From Mycobacterium sp. GA-1199 (GTDB taxonomy: Bacteria; Actinomycetota; Actinomycetes; Mycobacteriales; Mycobacteriaceae), in contig NZ_LQIX01000056.1 of the NCBI RefSeq assembly GCF_001500045.1, forward strand, positions 123,608 through 187,607: 64,000 nt of DNA, given 5' to 3'. How positions within the stretch are numbered: position 1 is the first letter of the stretch; every line of letters begins with the position of its first letter. This document shows positions 31,816 through 40,884 of the stretch, one piece after another. Made by a program: the position numbers and the translations under genes. Below the pieces are notes generated by a model. It was not told where the DNA came from. It ran no database searches and was given only the letters and a program-made list of their open reading frames with translations.

Positions 31816-32395
31816 TCGGCTCGACGCGCTTTGGCGCCGACAGCCCCGCGTCGTTCTCGGTGTCACGGGGCTGCCGGGTGCGGGCAAGTCGACGCTGGCC
31901 GAGGCGATCGCGGCCGATGACGCGGTGTATGTGCCGATGGACGGCTTTCACCTCGCCGACGTCGAACTGCGGCGGCTGGGCCGCATCGACCGCAAAGGCG
32001 CGATCGACACGTTCGACGCCTATGGATATCTCGCTCTGTTGCAACGCATCAGGGCCCAGCGCGACGAGACCGTCTACGCGCCGGCGTTTCACCGCAATCT
32101 AGAACAGCCGATCGCGGGCAGCATCCCCGTCCTGCCCGACCATCGACTGATCGTCACGGAGGGCAACTACCTGCTCGATGACGAGCCCCCATGGCCGACT
32201 ATTCGTGCCCTGCTCGACGAGGTCTGGTACGTCGACGCCCCGCCCGACGTACGCCGTCGTCGCCTCGTCGGCCGGCACGTCGAGTTCGGTAAGTCACCCG
32301 AGCAGGCCGAGGCATGGGTGCGCGCGGTCGACGACCCGAACGTCGCGCGCATCGAAACCGCCCGGGCGAGAGCGGATTTCGTCGTCACCCCGTAG
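31799..32395 (+). CDS. Uridine kinase-like P-loop nucleoside/nucleotide kinase
   Basis: A 198-residue P-loop kinase beginning at ATG 31799 inside the previous gene. Walker A is GLPGAGKSTLAE (about 24-35). Then come PMDGFHLADVELRRLGRIDR with a conserved Asp, the segment AFHRNLEQPIAGSIPV and LIVTEGNYLLDDEPPW, and the basic lid VRRRRLVGRHVEFGKSPEQA. This is the pattern of the uridine kinase/pantothenate kinase-like family, often annotated as nucleoside/nucleotide kinase or fructose transport kinase. The substrate is not evident. The gene ends before a strong inverted repeat. Confidence 0.82.
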   Translation: MPSWTSRLDALWRRQPRVVLGVTGLPGAGKSTLAEAIAADDAVYVPMDGFHLADVELRRLGRIDRKGAIDTFDAYGYLALLQRIRAQRDETVYAPAFHRNLEQPIAGSIPVLPDHRLIVTEGNYLLDDEPPWPTIRALLDEVWYVDAPPDVRRRRLVGRHVEFGKSPEQAEAWVRAVDDPNVARIETARARADFVVTP

Positions 32396-32404
32396 CAAAC
32401 CCCC

Positions 32405-32467
32405 CGCGAGCGACCGTGTCTGCCCGTCGACACGCCGCTATCGCATGTACAAACGCGGTCGCTCGCG
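32405..32467. terminator. 12-bp inverted repeat between convergent kinase and fadD8
   Basis: CGCGAGCGACCG (32405-32416) and CGGTCGCTCGCG (32456-32467) are exact reverse complements with a 39-base loop, between convergent genes ending at 32395 and 32479. Similar GC-rich stems without T tracts end many mycobacterial genes. A bidirectional terminator is likely. Confidence 0.55.
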
Positions 32468-32478
32468 CCAACAGGAAC

Positions 32479-34077
32479 TCAGCCGACCGCGCGGTCGCTG
32501 CCCTCCCAGAACTGCGCGCGCACGGCCTTCTTGTCCGGCTTGCCCAGCGCGGTCACCGGCACCGAGTCGACGACGATCACCTGCTTGGGCGACTGCACCG
32601 AACCCTTGCGCTCCTTGACCGCGGCCTGGATCTCGGAGGTCATCTGCGCGACGGCTGCCTCGGAGCGATCGGCGTCGGGGCGCAACACGACCACCGCGGT
32701 CACCGCCTCGCCCCACTTCTCGTCGGGCGTGCCGATCACACACACCTGTGCAACCGACGGGTGTTCGGCCACAACGTCTTCCACCTCGCGGGGGAACACG
32801 TTGAATCCGCCGGTGACGATCATGTCCTTGGTCCGGTCGACGATGTAGTAGAAGCCGTCGGAGTCCTCGCGGGCCAGATCGCCGGTGTGCATCCAGCCGT
32901 CGCGGAACGTCTCAGCCGTCGCCTCCGGCTTGTTCCAGTAGCCACCGGACACCAGCGGGCCGGACACACAGATCTCGCCGACCTCGCCCTGTGGCACCGG
33001 GTTACCGTCACCGTCGAGCAGCGCGACCCGCGCGAAGACCGTCGGCCGCCCGCACGACGTCAACCGCTTCTCGTCGTGATCACCCTTGGCCAGGTACGTG
33101 ATCACCATCGGCGCCTCGGACTGGCCGTAATACTGCGCGAAGATCGGGCCGAACCGATCGATCGCCTCGCGCAGCCGTACCGGGTTCATCGCCGAGGCGC
33201 CGTAGTACACCGTCTCCAGCGACGACAGGTCACGGGTGTGCGAGTCCGGGTGGTCCATCAGCGCGTAGATCATCGACGGCACCAGCATCGTCGCGGTGAT
33301 CTTCTGCTCCTCGATCACCCGCAGCACCTCGGCCGGGTCGAACTTCGTCAGCACAACCAGTTCGCCGCCCTTGATGATCGTCGGCACGAAGAACGCCGCG
33401 CCCGCATGCGACAGCGGGGTGCACATCAGAAACTTCGGGCGCTCCGGCCACTCCCACTCGGCCAACTGGATCGTCGTCATCGTCGTGATCGACTGCACGG
33501 TGCCGATCACGCCCTTGGGCTTGCCCGTCGTGCCGCCGGTGTAAGCCATACCGCCGATGTGATCGGGCGGCAGGTCGGCTGCCACCAGCGGCTGCGGCGA
33601 GTACTTCGCGGCCTCGGCGGTCAGATCGACGCCGACACCCTCCAGCTCAGGGGGCACCGGGCCGATCGTCAGCACCTGCTTGAGCGCGGGCACCTTCTCC
33701 AAAAGTCCCTGCGCCCGCTCGACGAACATCGGGTTCGGGTCGATGATCAGCGACGTGACACCGGCGTCGTTCAACACATAGGCGTGGTCGTCCAGCGAAC
33801 CGAGAGGGTGTAGTGCCGTGCGGCGGTAACCCTGGGTCTGTCCGGCGCCGATGATCATCAGCACCTCCGGCCGGTTCAGCGACAGCAGGCCGGTGGCCGT
33901 TCCCGCGCCCGCGCCGAGCGCCTCGAACGCCTGAATGTACTGGCTGATGCGCTCGGCGAGCTGCCCACCGGTGAGCGTGGTGTCCCCGAGGAACAGCACC
34001 GGCTTGTCCTTGTTCCGCTTCAGTGCCCCGACGGTGAGATGGCCGGAATGGATCGGATGGCGCAGCAGGTCACTCAT
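32479..34077 (-). CDS. fadD8: Acyl-CoA synthetase FadD8
   Basis: A 532-residue adenylate-forming enzyme from ATG 34077; a longer open frame to 34227 lacks family sequence. Motifs are AYTGGTTGKPKGVIGT (P-loop with G in place of S), FAQYYGQSEAPMVITYL, the hinge WMHTGDLAREDSDGFYYIVD then RTKDMIVTGGFNVFPREVED, and TALGKPDKKAVR with the catalytic Lys. Place between the menB group and the Rv0552-like amidohydrolase agrees with Rv0551c. A KstR-type box lies 12-25 bases before the start. It is probably involved in activation of sterol- or lipid-derived acids; the substrate is not proven. Confidence 0.87.
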   Translation of the reverse strand: MSDLLRHPIHSGHLTVGALKRNKDKPVLFLGDTTLTGGQLAERISQYIQAFEALGAGAGTATGLLSLNRPEVLMIIGAGQTQGYRRTALHPLGSLDDHAYVLNDAGVTSLIIDPNPMFVERAQGLLEKVPALKQVLTIGPVPPELEGVGVDLTAEAAKYSPQPLVAADLPPDHIGGMAYTGGTTGKPKGVIGTVQSITTMTTIQLAEWEWPERPKFLMCTPLSHAGAAFFVPTIIKGGELVVLTKFDPAEVLRVIEEQKITATMLVPSMIYALMDHPDSHTRDLSSLETVYYGASAMNPVRLREAIDRFGPIFAQYYGQSEAPMVITYLAKGDHDEKRLTSCGRPTVFARVALLDGDGNPVPQGEVGEICVSGPLVSGGYWNKPEATAETFRDGWMHTGDLAREDSDGFYYIVDRTKDMIVTGGFNVFPREVEDVVAEHPSVAQVCVIGTPDEKWGEAVTAVVVLRPDADRSEAAVAQMTSEIQAAVKERKGSVQSPKQVIVVDSVPVTALGKPDKKAVRAQFWEGSDRAVG

Positions 34078-34444
34078 GGCCATCAGACTAGAACGTGTTC
34101 CAATTCCAGTCACCAAGTCCCTGCGAATCGACGCGCGAACCTGTCCGAACCGGTCGGCAGGCGTCCGCCTTCGCGCGGGCCACCCGCTACGCGCCGCTCG
34201 GGTACCTCTTCTGACCGATGCCGCCACAACTCGGACGACTGGAAGGGGTGCCGTATCGGACCACCCGCATACGGAATAAGTTAATGTCCATCCTCATCGG
34301 ATGTGTGGTGACGGGTCTCGGTGCTGTGGCAAAAGTGCGGCCACGGCAAACGGGTGGAAAATACTGAATTTTGCTGCGGCAGTATCAACGCATAGTGAAT
34401 GCTGCCGACAGGGGGTCTGAGCATTAAGTGAATGGCGATTCAGC
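34078..34444. other. 367-base divergent intergenic region between fadD8 and yrbEA
   Basis: This gap holds the fadD8 promoter (with the KstR-type box at 34089-34102) and the mce operon promoter. The middle, 34140-34260, is GC-rich and contains no convincing gene. The last 120 bases are markedly AT-richer than the rest of the window (stretches such as GGAAAATACTGAATTTTGC) and contain an inverted repeat, CGGCAGTAT at 34377-34385 against ATGCTGCCG at 34399-34407 with one mismatch. That suggests a regulated mce promoter or a structured leader. Confidence 0.6.
34089..34102. promoter_or_regulatory. KstR-type operator upstream of fadD8
   Basis: TAGAACGTGTTCCA fits the published KstR consensus TnnAACnnGTTnnA at all fixed positions. 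It lies 12-25 bases before the fadD8 ATG, where a bound repressor would block transcription. KstR controls cholesterol catabolism in mycobacteria. Single motif match; binding not shown. Confidence 0.55.
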
Positions 34445-35284
34445 ATGACGACACGTGGTGACGGAGTCGAGGTCATCGGCAACTGGGCCGGCGGCTACAT
34501 CAAACGCCATCCCCTGGCTTCGCTCGCGACGGCCGGGGACCAGTTCGTGCTGGGCGTGCGGACTGTGCAGTACATGTTCATCGACCTGTTCACCGGACGT
34601 TTCCAGTGGTGGGAGTTCATTCGCCAGGCCGCGTTCATGGCGGGCACCGCGGTGTTGCCGACGGTCCTCGTGGCACTGCCCATCGGCGTGACTCTGTCGA
34701 TTCAGTTCGCGCTCCTGGCCGGTCAGGTCGGGGCCACCTCACTTGCCGGAGCGGCCAGCGGCCTGGCGGTGATCCGTCAGGCGGCCTCCCTGACCGCCGC
34801 GATTCTGATGGCGGCCGCCGTCGGCTCGGCCATCACCGCCGACCTCGGCTCGCGCAAGATGCGCGAGGAGACCGACGCGATGGAAGTCATGGGCGTGTCG
34901 GTTATCCGGCGCCTGGTCGTTCCGCGGTTCGCCGCGGCGATCATGATCGGCGTGGCGCTCACCGGAATGGTGTGCTTCGTCGGATTCCTCGCCAGCTACT
35001 TGTTCAACGTCTACTTCCAGAACGGCGCGCCCGGCAGTTTCGTCGCGACGTTCGCCTCGTTCACCACGACCGGCGACATGATCGTGGCGATGGTGAAGGC
35101 GGTCATCTTCGGTGCCATCGTCGCCGTGGTGTCCTGTCAGAAGGGGCTGTCCACCCAGGGCGGTCCCACCGGCGTCGCGAACTCGGTCAACGCCGCCGTC
35201 GTCGAATCGATTCTGATTCTGATGGTCGTCAACGTCGCGATCAGCCAGCTCTACATCATGCTGTTCCCCAGGGTCGGTTTGTGA
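34445..35284 (+). CDS. yrbEA: MlaE-like permease YrbEA of mce operon
   Basis: A 279-residue integral membrane protein. Typical YrbE/MlaE features are the helical pair FIRQAAFMAGTAVLPTVLVA, the conserved QFALLAGQVGATSLAGAASG, the cytoplasmic loop ADLGSRKMREETDAMEVMGV, and VPRFAAAIMIGVALTGMVCF. In Mce systems YrbEA and YrbEB form the ABC-type permease that takes lipids from the Mce needle, powered by a separate ATPase (MceG, encoded elsewhere). It starts at ATG 34445 and is followed after one base by yrbEB. It is the first gene of the operon, after a long leader region. Confidence 0.92.
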   Translation: MTTRGDGVEVIGNWAGGYIKRHPLASLATAGDQFVLGVRTVQYMFIDLFTGRFQWWEFIRQAAFMAGTAVLPTVLVALPIGVTLSIQFALLAGQVGATSLAGAASGLAVIRQAASLTAAILMAAAVGSAITADLGSRKMREETDAMEVMGVSVIRRLVVPRFAAAIMIGVALTGMVCFVGFLASYLFNVYFQNGAPGSFVATFASFTTTGDMIVAMVKAVIFGAIVAVVSCQKGLSTQGGPTGVANSVNAAVVESILILMVVNVAISQLYIMLFPRVGL

Positions 35285-35285
35285 C

Positions 35286-36140
35286 ATGGCCTCGACTTAC
35301 GTACCTCCGCTGCTGGCACCCTTCGTCCGCTTCTTCGGGAAGGTCGGCCCGCCGATCGGGCGCCTCGGTCACATGCTGGTCTTCTTCGTCCGGGCGATCG
35401 TCGCAATCCCGTTGGCGCTTCGGCACTATCGCTCCGAGTTCGTCCGTCTGCTGTCCGACATCGCCTGGGGCAACGGTTCTTTGGTGGTCGGAGGCGGAAC
35501 CGCCGGAGTGGCGATCGTCCTAGGCGTCACCGTCGGAGCGCTGGTCGGCATCGAGGGCTACAACTTCTTGGACCTGCTCGGCCTGGGTCCCGCGACGGGC
35601 ATCATCTCCTCACTGGTCAACACCCGCGAACTCGCCCCGATCGCGTTGTCGCTGGCGTTCGCCACCCAGGCCGGCTGCCGGTTCACCGCGCAGCTGGGCT
35701 CCATGCGCATCGCCGAAGAGATCGACGCCCTTGACTCACTGGCGATCCGGCCCATCCCGTACCTCGTCACCACCCGCTTGATGGCCTCGGTGATCGCGGT
35801 GATCCCGCTCTACGTCGTCTGCCTGGCGGTCAGCTACCTGACCACACAGGTCGTCGTGTACGTCATCAGTGGGGGATCGACCGGCTCGTATCTGCACTAC
35901 TTCACGCTGATGCTGTCGGGCGAGGACATCCTGTATTCGCTTCTCAAAGCGATCGTCTTCGTCTGGATCGCTACGACGATCCAGTGTTACTACGGCTTTT
36001 ATGCCAGCGGCGGGCCCGAGGGCGTCGGGGTCGCCGCCGGACATGCCATGCGGGCCAGCATCACCGTGGTGATCATCGTCAACATGCTTCTCACCATGGC
36101 GCTGTGGAACGTCGACTCCGGAGCGAGGTTTGGGGGGTAG
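35286..36140 (+). CDS. yrbEB: MlaE-like permease YrbEB of mce operon
   Basis: A 284-residue partner of YrbEA. Features are the first helix LLSDIAWGNGSLVVGGGTAG, LLGLGPATGIISSLVNTREL, the conserved RFTAQLGSMRIAEEIDALDS on the cytoplasmic loop, and several later helices. The EExDAL motif touches the ATPase in MlaE proteins. Its stop is followed directly by the GTG of mceA. Together with YrbEA it forms the permease heterodimer. Confidence 0.92.
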   Translation: MASTYVPPLLAPFVRFFGKVGPPIGRLGHMLVFFVRAIVAIPLALRHYRSEFVRLLSDIAWGNGSLVVGGGTAGVAIVLGVTVGALVGIEGYNFLDLLGLGPATGIISSLVNTRELAPIALSLAFATQAGCRFTAQLGSMRIAEEIDALDSLAIRPIPYLVTTRLMASVIAVIPLYVVCLAVSYLTTQVVVYVISGGSTGSYLHYFTLMLSGEDILYSLLKAIVFVWIATTIQCYYGFYASGGPEGVGVAAGHAMRASITVVIIVNMLLTMALWNVDSGARFGG

Positions 36141-37652
36141 GTGGCGAATTCCTTTGATCTGGACGGGCGGGGCCCCACCGATCGCCAGTTGATCGGCGCC
36201 GGTATCGCCGTTGCTGTTGTGCTGGCGCTGATTTCGGTGACCCTGTTGGTCAAGGCGACGGGACGCCTCGATCCGTTCGTGCGCGTCGTGGCGAATCTCG
36301 TCAACGTCGGTGACGGACTGCCGCAGCGCTCAGACGTGAAGTATCACGGCGTCCTGGTCGGAGCCGTCGACAGTGTCACCCCGGCAGCGCACGGAAATCC
36401 CAACTACGTCCACATCAATCTCGATCCCCACTACGCCCGCTCCATACCGGCGAACGTCACGGCGCGGGTGGTGCCCAGCAACGTGTTCGCGGTGTCGTCG
36501 GTGCAACTGGTGGATCCCGCCGGCGGGCCGGCGAATGATCCAAGCAAGCAACGCGGACCGGCGATCAGTGCGGGGGCGCACATTCCGGAAGACACCGAGC
36601 TGCCCACCGTGCTGTTTCAGACCACGATCAGTAAGTTGCGCGACATCCTGGCCGCCACCGGCCGCGGTCGCGAGGACAAGACGGTGGGCGTCCTGGCGGC
36701 CGTGAACGAGGCCACCGAGGATCGCCGCACCGAACTGCTCACCAGTGGCGCGCAACTGAATCGGATGCTCGATCAGCTCAACGCGATCGTCGCCACCGAT
36801 CCGGGCCCGACCACGGTCTCGGCGCTGGTCGATGCGACGCGGGGGCTGCAGGCCACCGCGCCGGAACTGATCGACGCGCTGCACATGGCTGTCGAACCGA
36901 TGCAAACCCTGGTTCAGCAGCGCGCTCAACTCGACGCGCTGATCAGTGGCGGTATGCACACCATGGGAACCACCCACACTGCACTGAACAACCACACCGA
37001 CCGGCTGGTCACGATCACCTCGGAGCTGACGCCGGTGATGGGGATCCTGGCCGACACCTCACATCACTGGCTGCCGGCCTTCATCAAGCTGAATGGCTTG
37101 TCCGACAAGTTCTTCAACGAGGTCTGGCGGCCCGAGCGCGATGTCGGCAACATGCGGATGAACTTCTCCCTGACACCGAGCTACACCTACACCCGGGCCG
37201 ACTGCCCGCGCTACGGGGAACTGAAGGGCCCCAGCTGTTACACCGCGCCCCTGGTGGTGACCCGGCCGGAGTTGCCCGATGTGCTGCTGCCGCAGAACTA
37301 TCAGCCGCCCAAGGATCTGGCGCCTCCCCCGGGCACGGTGCTCGGCGAGAACGGAAATCTGATCGCTGTGGGTCCGCCGCTGGTGAACCCCAATCCCAGC
37401 CTGGCCGACCCGAATCCACCACTACCACCGTGGATGTCGCCCGCGCCGCCGGTGCCGGGAACGGCGAACGACGCGCTGGTGCCGATACCCCCACCGCCGG
37501 CGAACCAGTCGCCTGTGGCGCCGGTTGCACCCAAACCGGGGGATTCGCCCCGGGCACCCGCGCCGCCGCCGGCCGCACCCGCACCGCCACCCGCCGCCCC
37601 CGCACCGGCGCCACCGCTGCCCGCCGAAGCCGTGATCGGGGGGACCCGATGA
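36141..37652 (+). CDS. mceA: Mce family protein MceA
   Basis: A 503-residue protein with one N-terminal membrane helix (about 18-40), the MCE domain beginning VRVVANLVNVGDGLPQRSDV and VKYHGVLVGAVDSVTP, and a long helical region with KTVGVLAAVNEATEDRRTEL. The MCE domain forms a ring in a hexamer with MceB-F, and the helices form a tube for hydrophobic substrate. The last 120 residues are proline- and alanine-rich, ending PLPAEAVIGGTR, as in several MceA proteins. It starts at GTG 36141 with no gap from yrbEB. The mce subtype (mce4, 5, 7 or other) could not be decided. Confidence 0.9.
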   Translation: MANSFDLDGRGPTDRQLIGAGIAVAVVLALISVTLLVKATGRLDPFVRVVANLVNVGDGLPQRSDVKYHGVLVGAVDSVTPAAHGNPNYVHINLDPHYARSIPANVTARVVPSNVFAVSSVQLVDPAGGPANDPSKQRGPAISAGAHIPEDTELPTVLFQTTISKLRDILAATGRGREDKTVGVLAAVNEATEDRRTELLTSGAQLNRMLDQLNAIVATDPGPTTVSALVDATRGLQATAPELIDALHMAVEPMQTLVQQRAQLDALISGGMHTMGTTHTALNNHTDRLVTITSELTPVMGILADTSHHWLPAFIKLNGLSDKFFNEVWRPERDVGNMRMNFSLTPSYTYTRADCPRYGELKGPSCYTAPLVVTRPELPDVLLPQNYQPPKDLAPPPGTVLGENGNLIAVGPPLVNPNPSLADPNPPLPPWMSPAPPVPGTANDALVPIPPPPANQSPVAPVAPKPGDSPRAPAPPPAAPAPPPAAPAPAPPLPAEAVIGGTR

Positions 37653-38704
37653 AATATCGTGCCGCACTCGTCGGGCTGTCACTGTTCATGGTGGTGGCGC
37701 TGACGTTGACCTGGCTCGTCTACGTCACGCTGCGCCGGGACGTCGCCGGCTCGACGGTGCCCTACGCCGCGGTGTTCACCGATGTCTTCGGCCTACGCGA
37801 GGGTGACGACGTCCGGATGGCCGGCGTCCGGGTGGGTCGGGTGGAAAGCATTGACCTGCAAGGCAAACACGCCAAGGTGTCGTTCGTCGTGCAGCGCGAC
37901 CAGCAGTTGCTCGGCACCACCGTCGCCTCGGTGACTTACCAGAACATCGTCGGGCAGCGGTACCTCGGCCTGTCGCTGGGGAACCTGGGATCGCCCGATC
38001 CGCTACCCGCCGGCAGTGTCATCCCGGTCGAACAGACCGATCCGTCGTTCGACGTGGGCAGGCTCCTCAACGGGTACGAACCGCTGTTCAGCGTGCTCGA
38101 CCCGCGGCATGCCGACAACCTCACCAAGGGTGTGATCCAGTCACTGCAGGGCGACGAGGGGTCGATCACCGCATTGATCGACCAGACCGCGCAGCTGACC
38201 GACGCGTTCGCCGGCCGCGACGAGGAACTCGGCGGGGTGATCACCGACCTGAACCTCGTCGTTGCCAACCTCGCCCGACACAACGACGACCTCGACCACG
38301 TCATCGGCCAAGCACGCTCGGTGGTCTCGACCTTCGACGCGCGACGGCCCCAACTGGTGGATTCGATGGGCTCGATCGCCAAAGTGGTGCGCCAGCTATC
38401 GACGATCTCCGACGAGGTCTACCCCTCGCTGAACGAACTCGTTCAGCGCGAACCGGGTTTCGCGCAGCACATGGTCAAGATCGAACCGCAACTGGCCTTC
38501 GTGGGCGCCAATCTGCCGTTGATGCTCAAAGGATTCGCGCGCATCACCGGCGAGGGCACCTACGCCAGCGCTTATGCGTGCAACCTCGACGGCACCGCGT
38601 TCTTCCCCGGCCTCAACGATGTGACCCCGATCGTCGTCGACGCGGCCACCCCCGGCAACAAAGCCCGGTACACCCCCAAGTGCAGGAATATGGCCAATGG
38701 CTGA
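37649..38704 (+). CDS. mceB: Mce family protein MceB
   Basis: A 351-residue protein whose ATG overlaps the mceA stop (ATGA). It has a membrane helix at about 4-26, MCE domain AVFTDVFGLREGDDVRMAGV then RVGRVESIDLQG, the conserved YQNIVGQRYLGLS, and a helical tail with IDQTAQLTDAFAGRDEELGG. The C-terminal cysteine pair (YACNLDG and PKCRN) is usual in MceB. It is one subunit of the MceABCDEF hexameric tube. Confidence 0.9.
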   Translation: MKYRAALVGLSLFMVVALTLTWLVYVTLRRDVAGSTVPYAAVFTDVFGLREGDDVRMAGVRVGRVESIDLQGKHAKVSFVVQRDQQLLGTTVASVTYQNIVGQRYLGLSLGNLGSPDPLPAGSVIPVEQTDPSFDVGRLLNGYEPLFSVLDPRHADNLTKGVIQSLQGDEGSITALIDQTAQLTDAFAGRDEELGGVITDLNLVVANLARHNDDLDHVIGQARSVVSTFDARRPQLVDSMGSIAKVVRQLSTISDEVYPSLNELVQREPGFAQHMVKIEPQLAFVGANLPLMLKGFARITGEGTYASAYACNLDGTAFFPGLNDVTPIVVDAATPGNKARYTPKCRNMANG

Positions 38705-39743
38705 TCGAACACTCAACACCCGGCGCAGACGGCGCCCCCTGGAGAGCTACAGCAAGATCTGGCTGGGAGTCGTTGCCGTCGCGGTGGTTTCGGTTCTCAT
38801 CGGGGTGCTGATGCTGGTGCGGGTCGCCGACTTCGGCTACCGCCACTACACCGCACGTTTTCTGCAAGCCGCGGCACTGCAACCGGGCAATCCGATCACC
38901 GTGGCCGGCATCCCGGTGGGTGAGGTGTCGAGCATGGAACTCAAGGGCGACCATGTCGAGGCCGGTCTGAAAGTCCGCAACGACGTCGTGCTCGGTGAAG
39001 ACTCGCGCGCGTCGATCAAGATCACGACGATCCTGGGATCGCGCTACCTCGCGCTGTATCCCGACGGGCCAGGTTCGTTGCCCGACGACACTTTCGATCT
39101 GACGCACACCGAGGTGCCCTACGACCTGCAGGAGGCGCTGGCCGACGTCACCACCACCTACGAGCAGGTCGACTCCGATCAGTTCGCCGAAACTCTGGCG
39201 ATTTTGGGCCGCCAGCTGCAGACCCTGCCCCCGGTCGTTCCGCAGGCGTTGGAGAACACCCACACGCTGTCGACGATCATCGCCGAACGCCGCGACCAGT
39301 TGGGCGAGCTACTCAAGACGACGGAACTGGTCAGCTCCACGCTGCGTCGCCAGCAGTCCACCATCGGCAGCCTGATGGATCAGGGCAACTCGTTGCTCGG
39401 TGAGTTCGTCGCGCGGCGTGCCACGTTCCACGCGATGATGGACGGACTGACCAACCTGGTGGAGACGTTGAGCAGCATCGTGATCGACGATCGGCCCGAG
39501 CTCGAGGAGCTGCTCGACAACCTGCGGGAGCTTTCCACTCTGCTCGGCCGAAACGACGGCATGGTGCGCAGCATCCTGCAGTCCGGGGCAGTCGCGCTAC
39601 GCAACATGACCAACATCACCGGCACCGGCAACGCGATCGACTTCAACGCCTCCAGCGGCCTGCTGGTCGACTCCTGGATGTGCGCAATCAGCGGCCGGGC
39701 CAAACAGTTCGGCATGCTCGAGTACTACCAGGACTGCAAATGA
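38697..39743 (+). CDS. mceC: Mce family protein MceC
   Basis: A 348-residue protein overlapping mceB by 8 bases. A basic N-terminus (RTLNTRRRRRPLESYSKI) precedes the membrane helix at about 22-43. The MCE domain has LQAAALQPGNPITVAGIPVG and SIKITTILGSRYLALYPDGP. The long helix includes YEQVDSDQFAETLAILGRQL. It ends with conserved cysteines (DSWMCAISG and YYQDCK). Role as for the other Mce subunits. Confidence 0.9.
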   Translation: MADRTLNTRRRRRPLESYSKIWLGVVAVAVVSVLIGVLMLVRVADFGYRHYTARFLQAAALQPGNPITVAGIPVGEVSSMELKGDHVEAGLKVRNDVVLGEDSRASIKITTILGSRYLALYPDGPGSLPDDTFDLTHTEVPYDLQEALADVTTTYEQVDSDQFAETLAILGRQLQTLPPVVPQALENTHTLSTIIAERRDQLGELLKTTELVSSTLRRQQSTIGSLMDQGNSLLGEFVARRATFHAMMDGLTNLVETLSSIVIDDRPELEELLDNLRELSTLLGRNDGMVRSILQSGAVALRNMTNITGTGNAIDFNASSGLLVDSWMCAISGRAKQFGMLEYYQDCK

Positions 39744-39765
39744 GCCAGCCATCCCAGGAGCGAGT

Positions 39766-40884
39766 GTGAAAAGCACCAGGTCCAAGATCATCGCGGTCGT
39801 CGCCGTCGGCCTCGCCGTAGCATTCGCCGCGGCCGTCGTGGTGGTCAAGTTCGCAGCGGATCAGCTCGATACCATCACCGTCACCGCCCAGTTCGACAGC
39901 GCCGCAGGGCTATACGAAGGCAATGTGGTCGCGGTCCTCGGGATGCCGGTGGGCAAGGTCACCAAGATCACCGCCAAGGGTGGCTACGTCGAGGTCGATT
40001 TCACCGTCGACAAGGATGTCAAGGTACCCGCAGACGTCCAGGCCGCCACCATCTCGAACTCGATCCTCACCGATCGCCAGATCGAGTTGACCCCGCCCTA
40101 CCGGGACGGCCCCACCTTGCAGAACCACGACACCATCGGTTTGAACCGCACCCGGACACCGGTCGAATTCGCCAGGGTGCTCGACGTTCTCGACAAGCTC
40201 GCGCTGTCGCTGCGCGGTGACGGGAAGGGAGACGGCCCGATCGCCGATGTGGTGGACGCCAGCGCGGCGATCGTCGACGGCAACGGCCAGCAGATGAAGG
40301 ACGCGCTGGGTGAACTGTCGCATGCGTTGCGGCTCAGCGCCGATCGCGGCACTGTGACCAAGGATCAGCTCACCACCATCGTGCGCAACGTGAGTTCGTT
40401 GTCGGAGGCGGCGGCCCGCAACGACTCGATGATGCGGGAGTTCGGTTCGTCCGTGCGGGCCCTGAGCCAGATCCTGGCCGACGAGGACCTCGGCAGTGGC
40501 ACCACCGGTAAGAAGATCAACGAGGTGTTGACCAACACCGGCGAAGTGTTGGAAAAGCACCGGGATTCGATCAAGGATCTCGTCGCCAACGGCGACATCG
40601 TGTTGAACACCGCGGTCGACCACGAACGCGATCTGATGGAGTTTCTCGACCTCGCGCCGATGACCCTGGACAACCTCTACAACGTCGCCGACCAGAAGAA
40701 CGGCGCGCTGCGGGTGAAGGTCGTCACCGACAAGGTGCTGTTCGACAACCAGCTGATCAAGGAGGTCTGCAACATGATGGGCCTGCGCCAGTTGGGTTGC
40801 AGCACGGGAACATTGCAGGACTTCGGACCGGATTTCGGGTTGACGTACATGCTCGAAGGGCTCGCGGCGATGGGGCAGAAGTGA
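39766..40884 (+). CDS. mceD: Mce family protein MceD
   Basis: A 372-residue protein from GTG 39766, with AGGAGCGA as ribosome site. Membrane helix at about 7-28. MCE domain: AQFDSAAGLYEGNVVAVLGM and PVGKVTKITAKGGYVEV, then ATISNSILTDRQIELTPPY. Long helical region with QMKDALGELSHALRLSADRG. Two cysteines near the end (EVCNMMG and LGCSTG). It is tightly followed by mceE (TGATG). Confidence 0.9.
   Translation: MKSTRSKIIAVVAVGLAVAFAAAVVVVKFAADQLDTITVTAQFDSAAGLYEGNVVAVLGMPVGKVTKITAKGGYVEVDFTVDKDVKVPADVQAATISNSILTDRQIELTPPYRDGPTLQNHDTIGLNRTRTPVEFARVLDVLDKLALSLRGDGKGDGPIADVVDASAAIVDGNGQQMKDALGELSHALRLSADRGTVTKDQLTTIVRNVSSLSEAAARNDSMMREFGSSVRALSQILADEDLGSGTTGKKINEVLTNTGEVLEKHRDSIKDLVANGDIVLNTAVDHERDLMEFLDLAPMTLDNLYNVADQKNGALRVKVVTDKVLFDNQLIKEVCNMMGLRQLGCSTGTLQDFGPDFGLTYMLEGLAAMGQK

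Noticed and set aside
34140..34260. A small gene in the fadD8-yrbEA gap
   Set aside because: The open frames there are short, have no ribosome site or leaderless -10, and show no plausible protein sequence.
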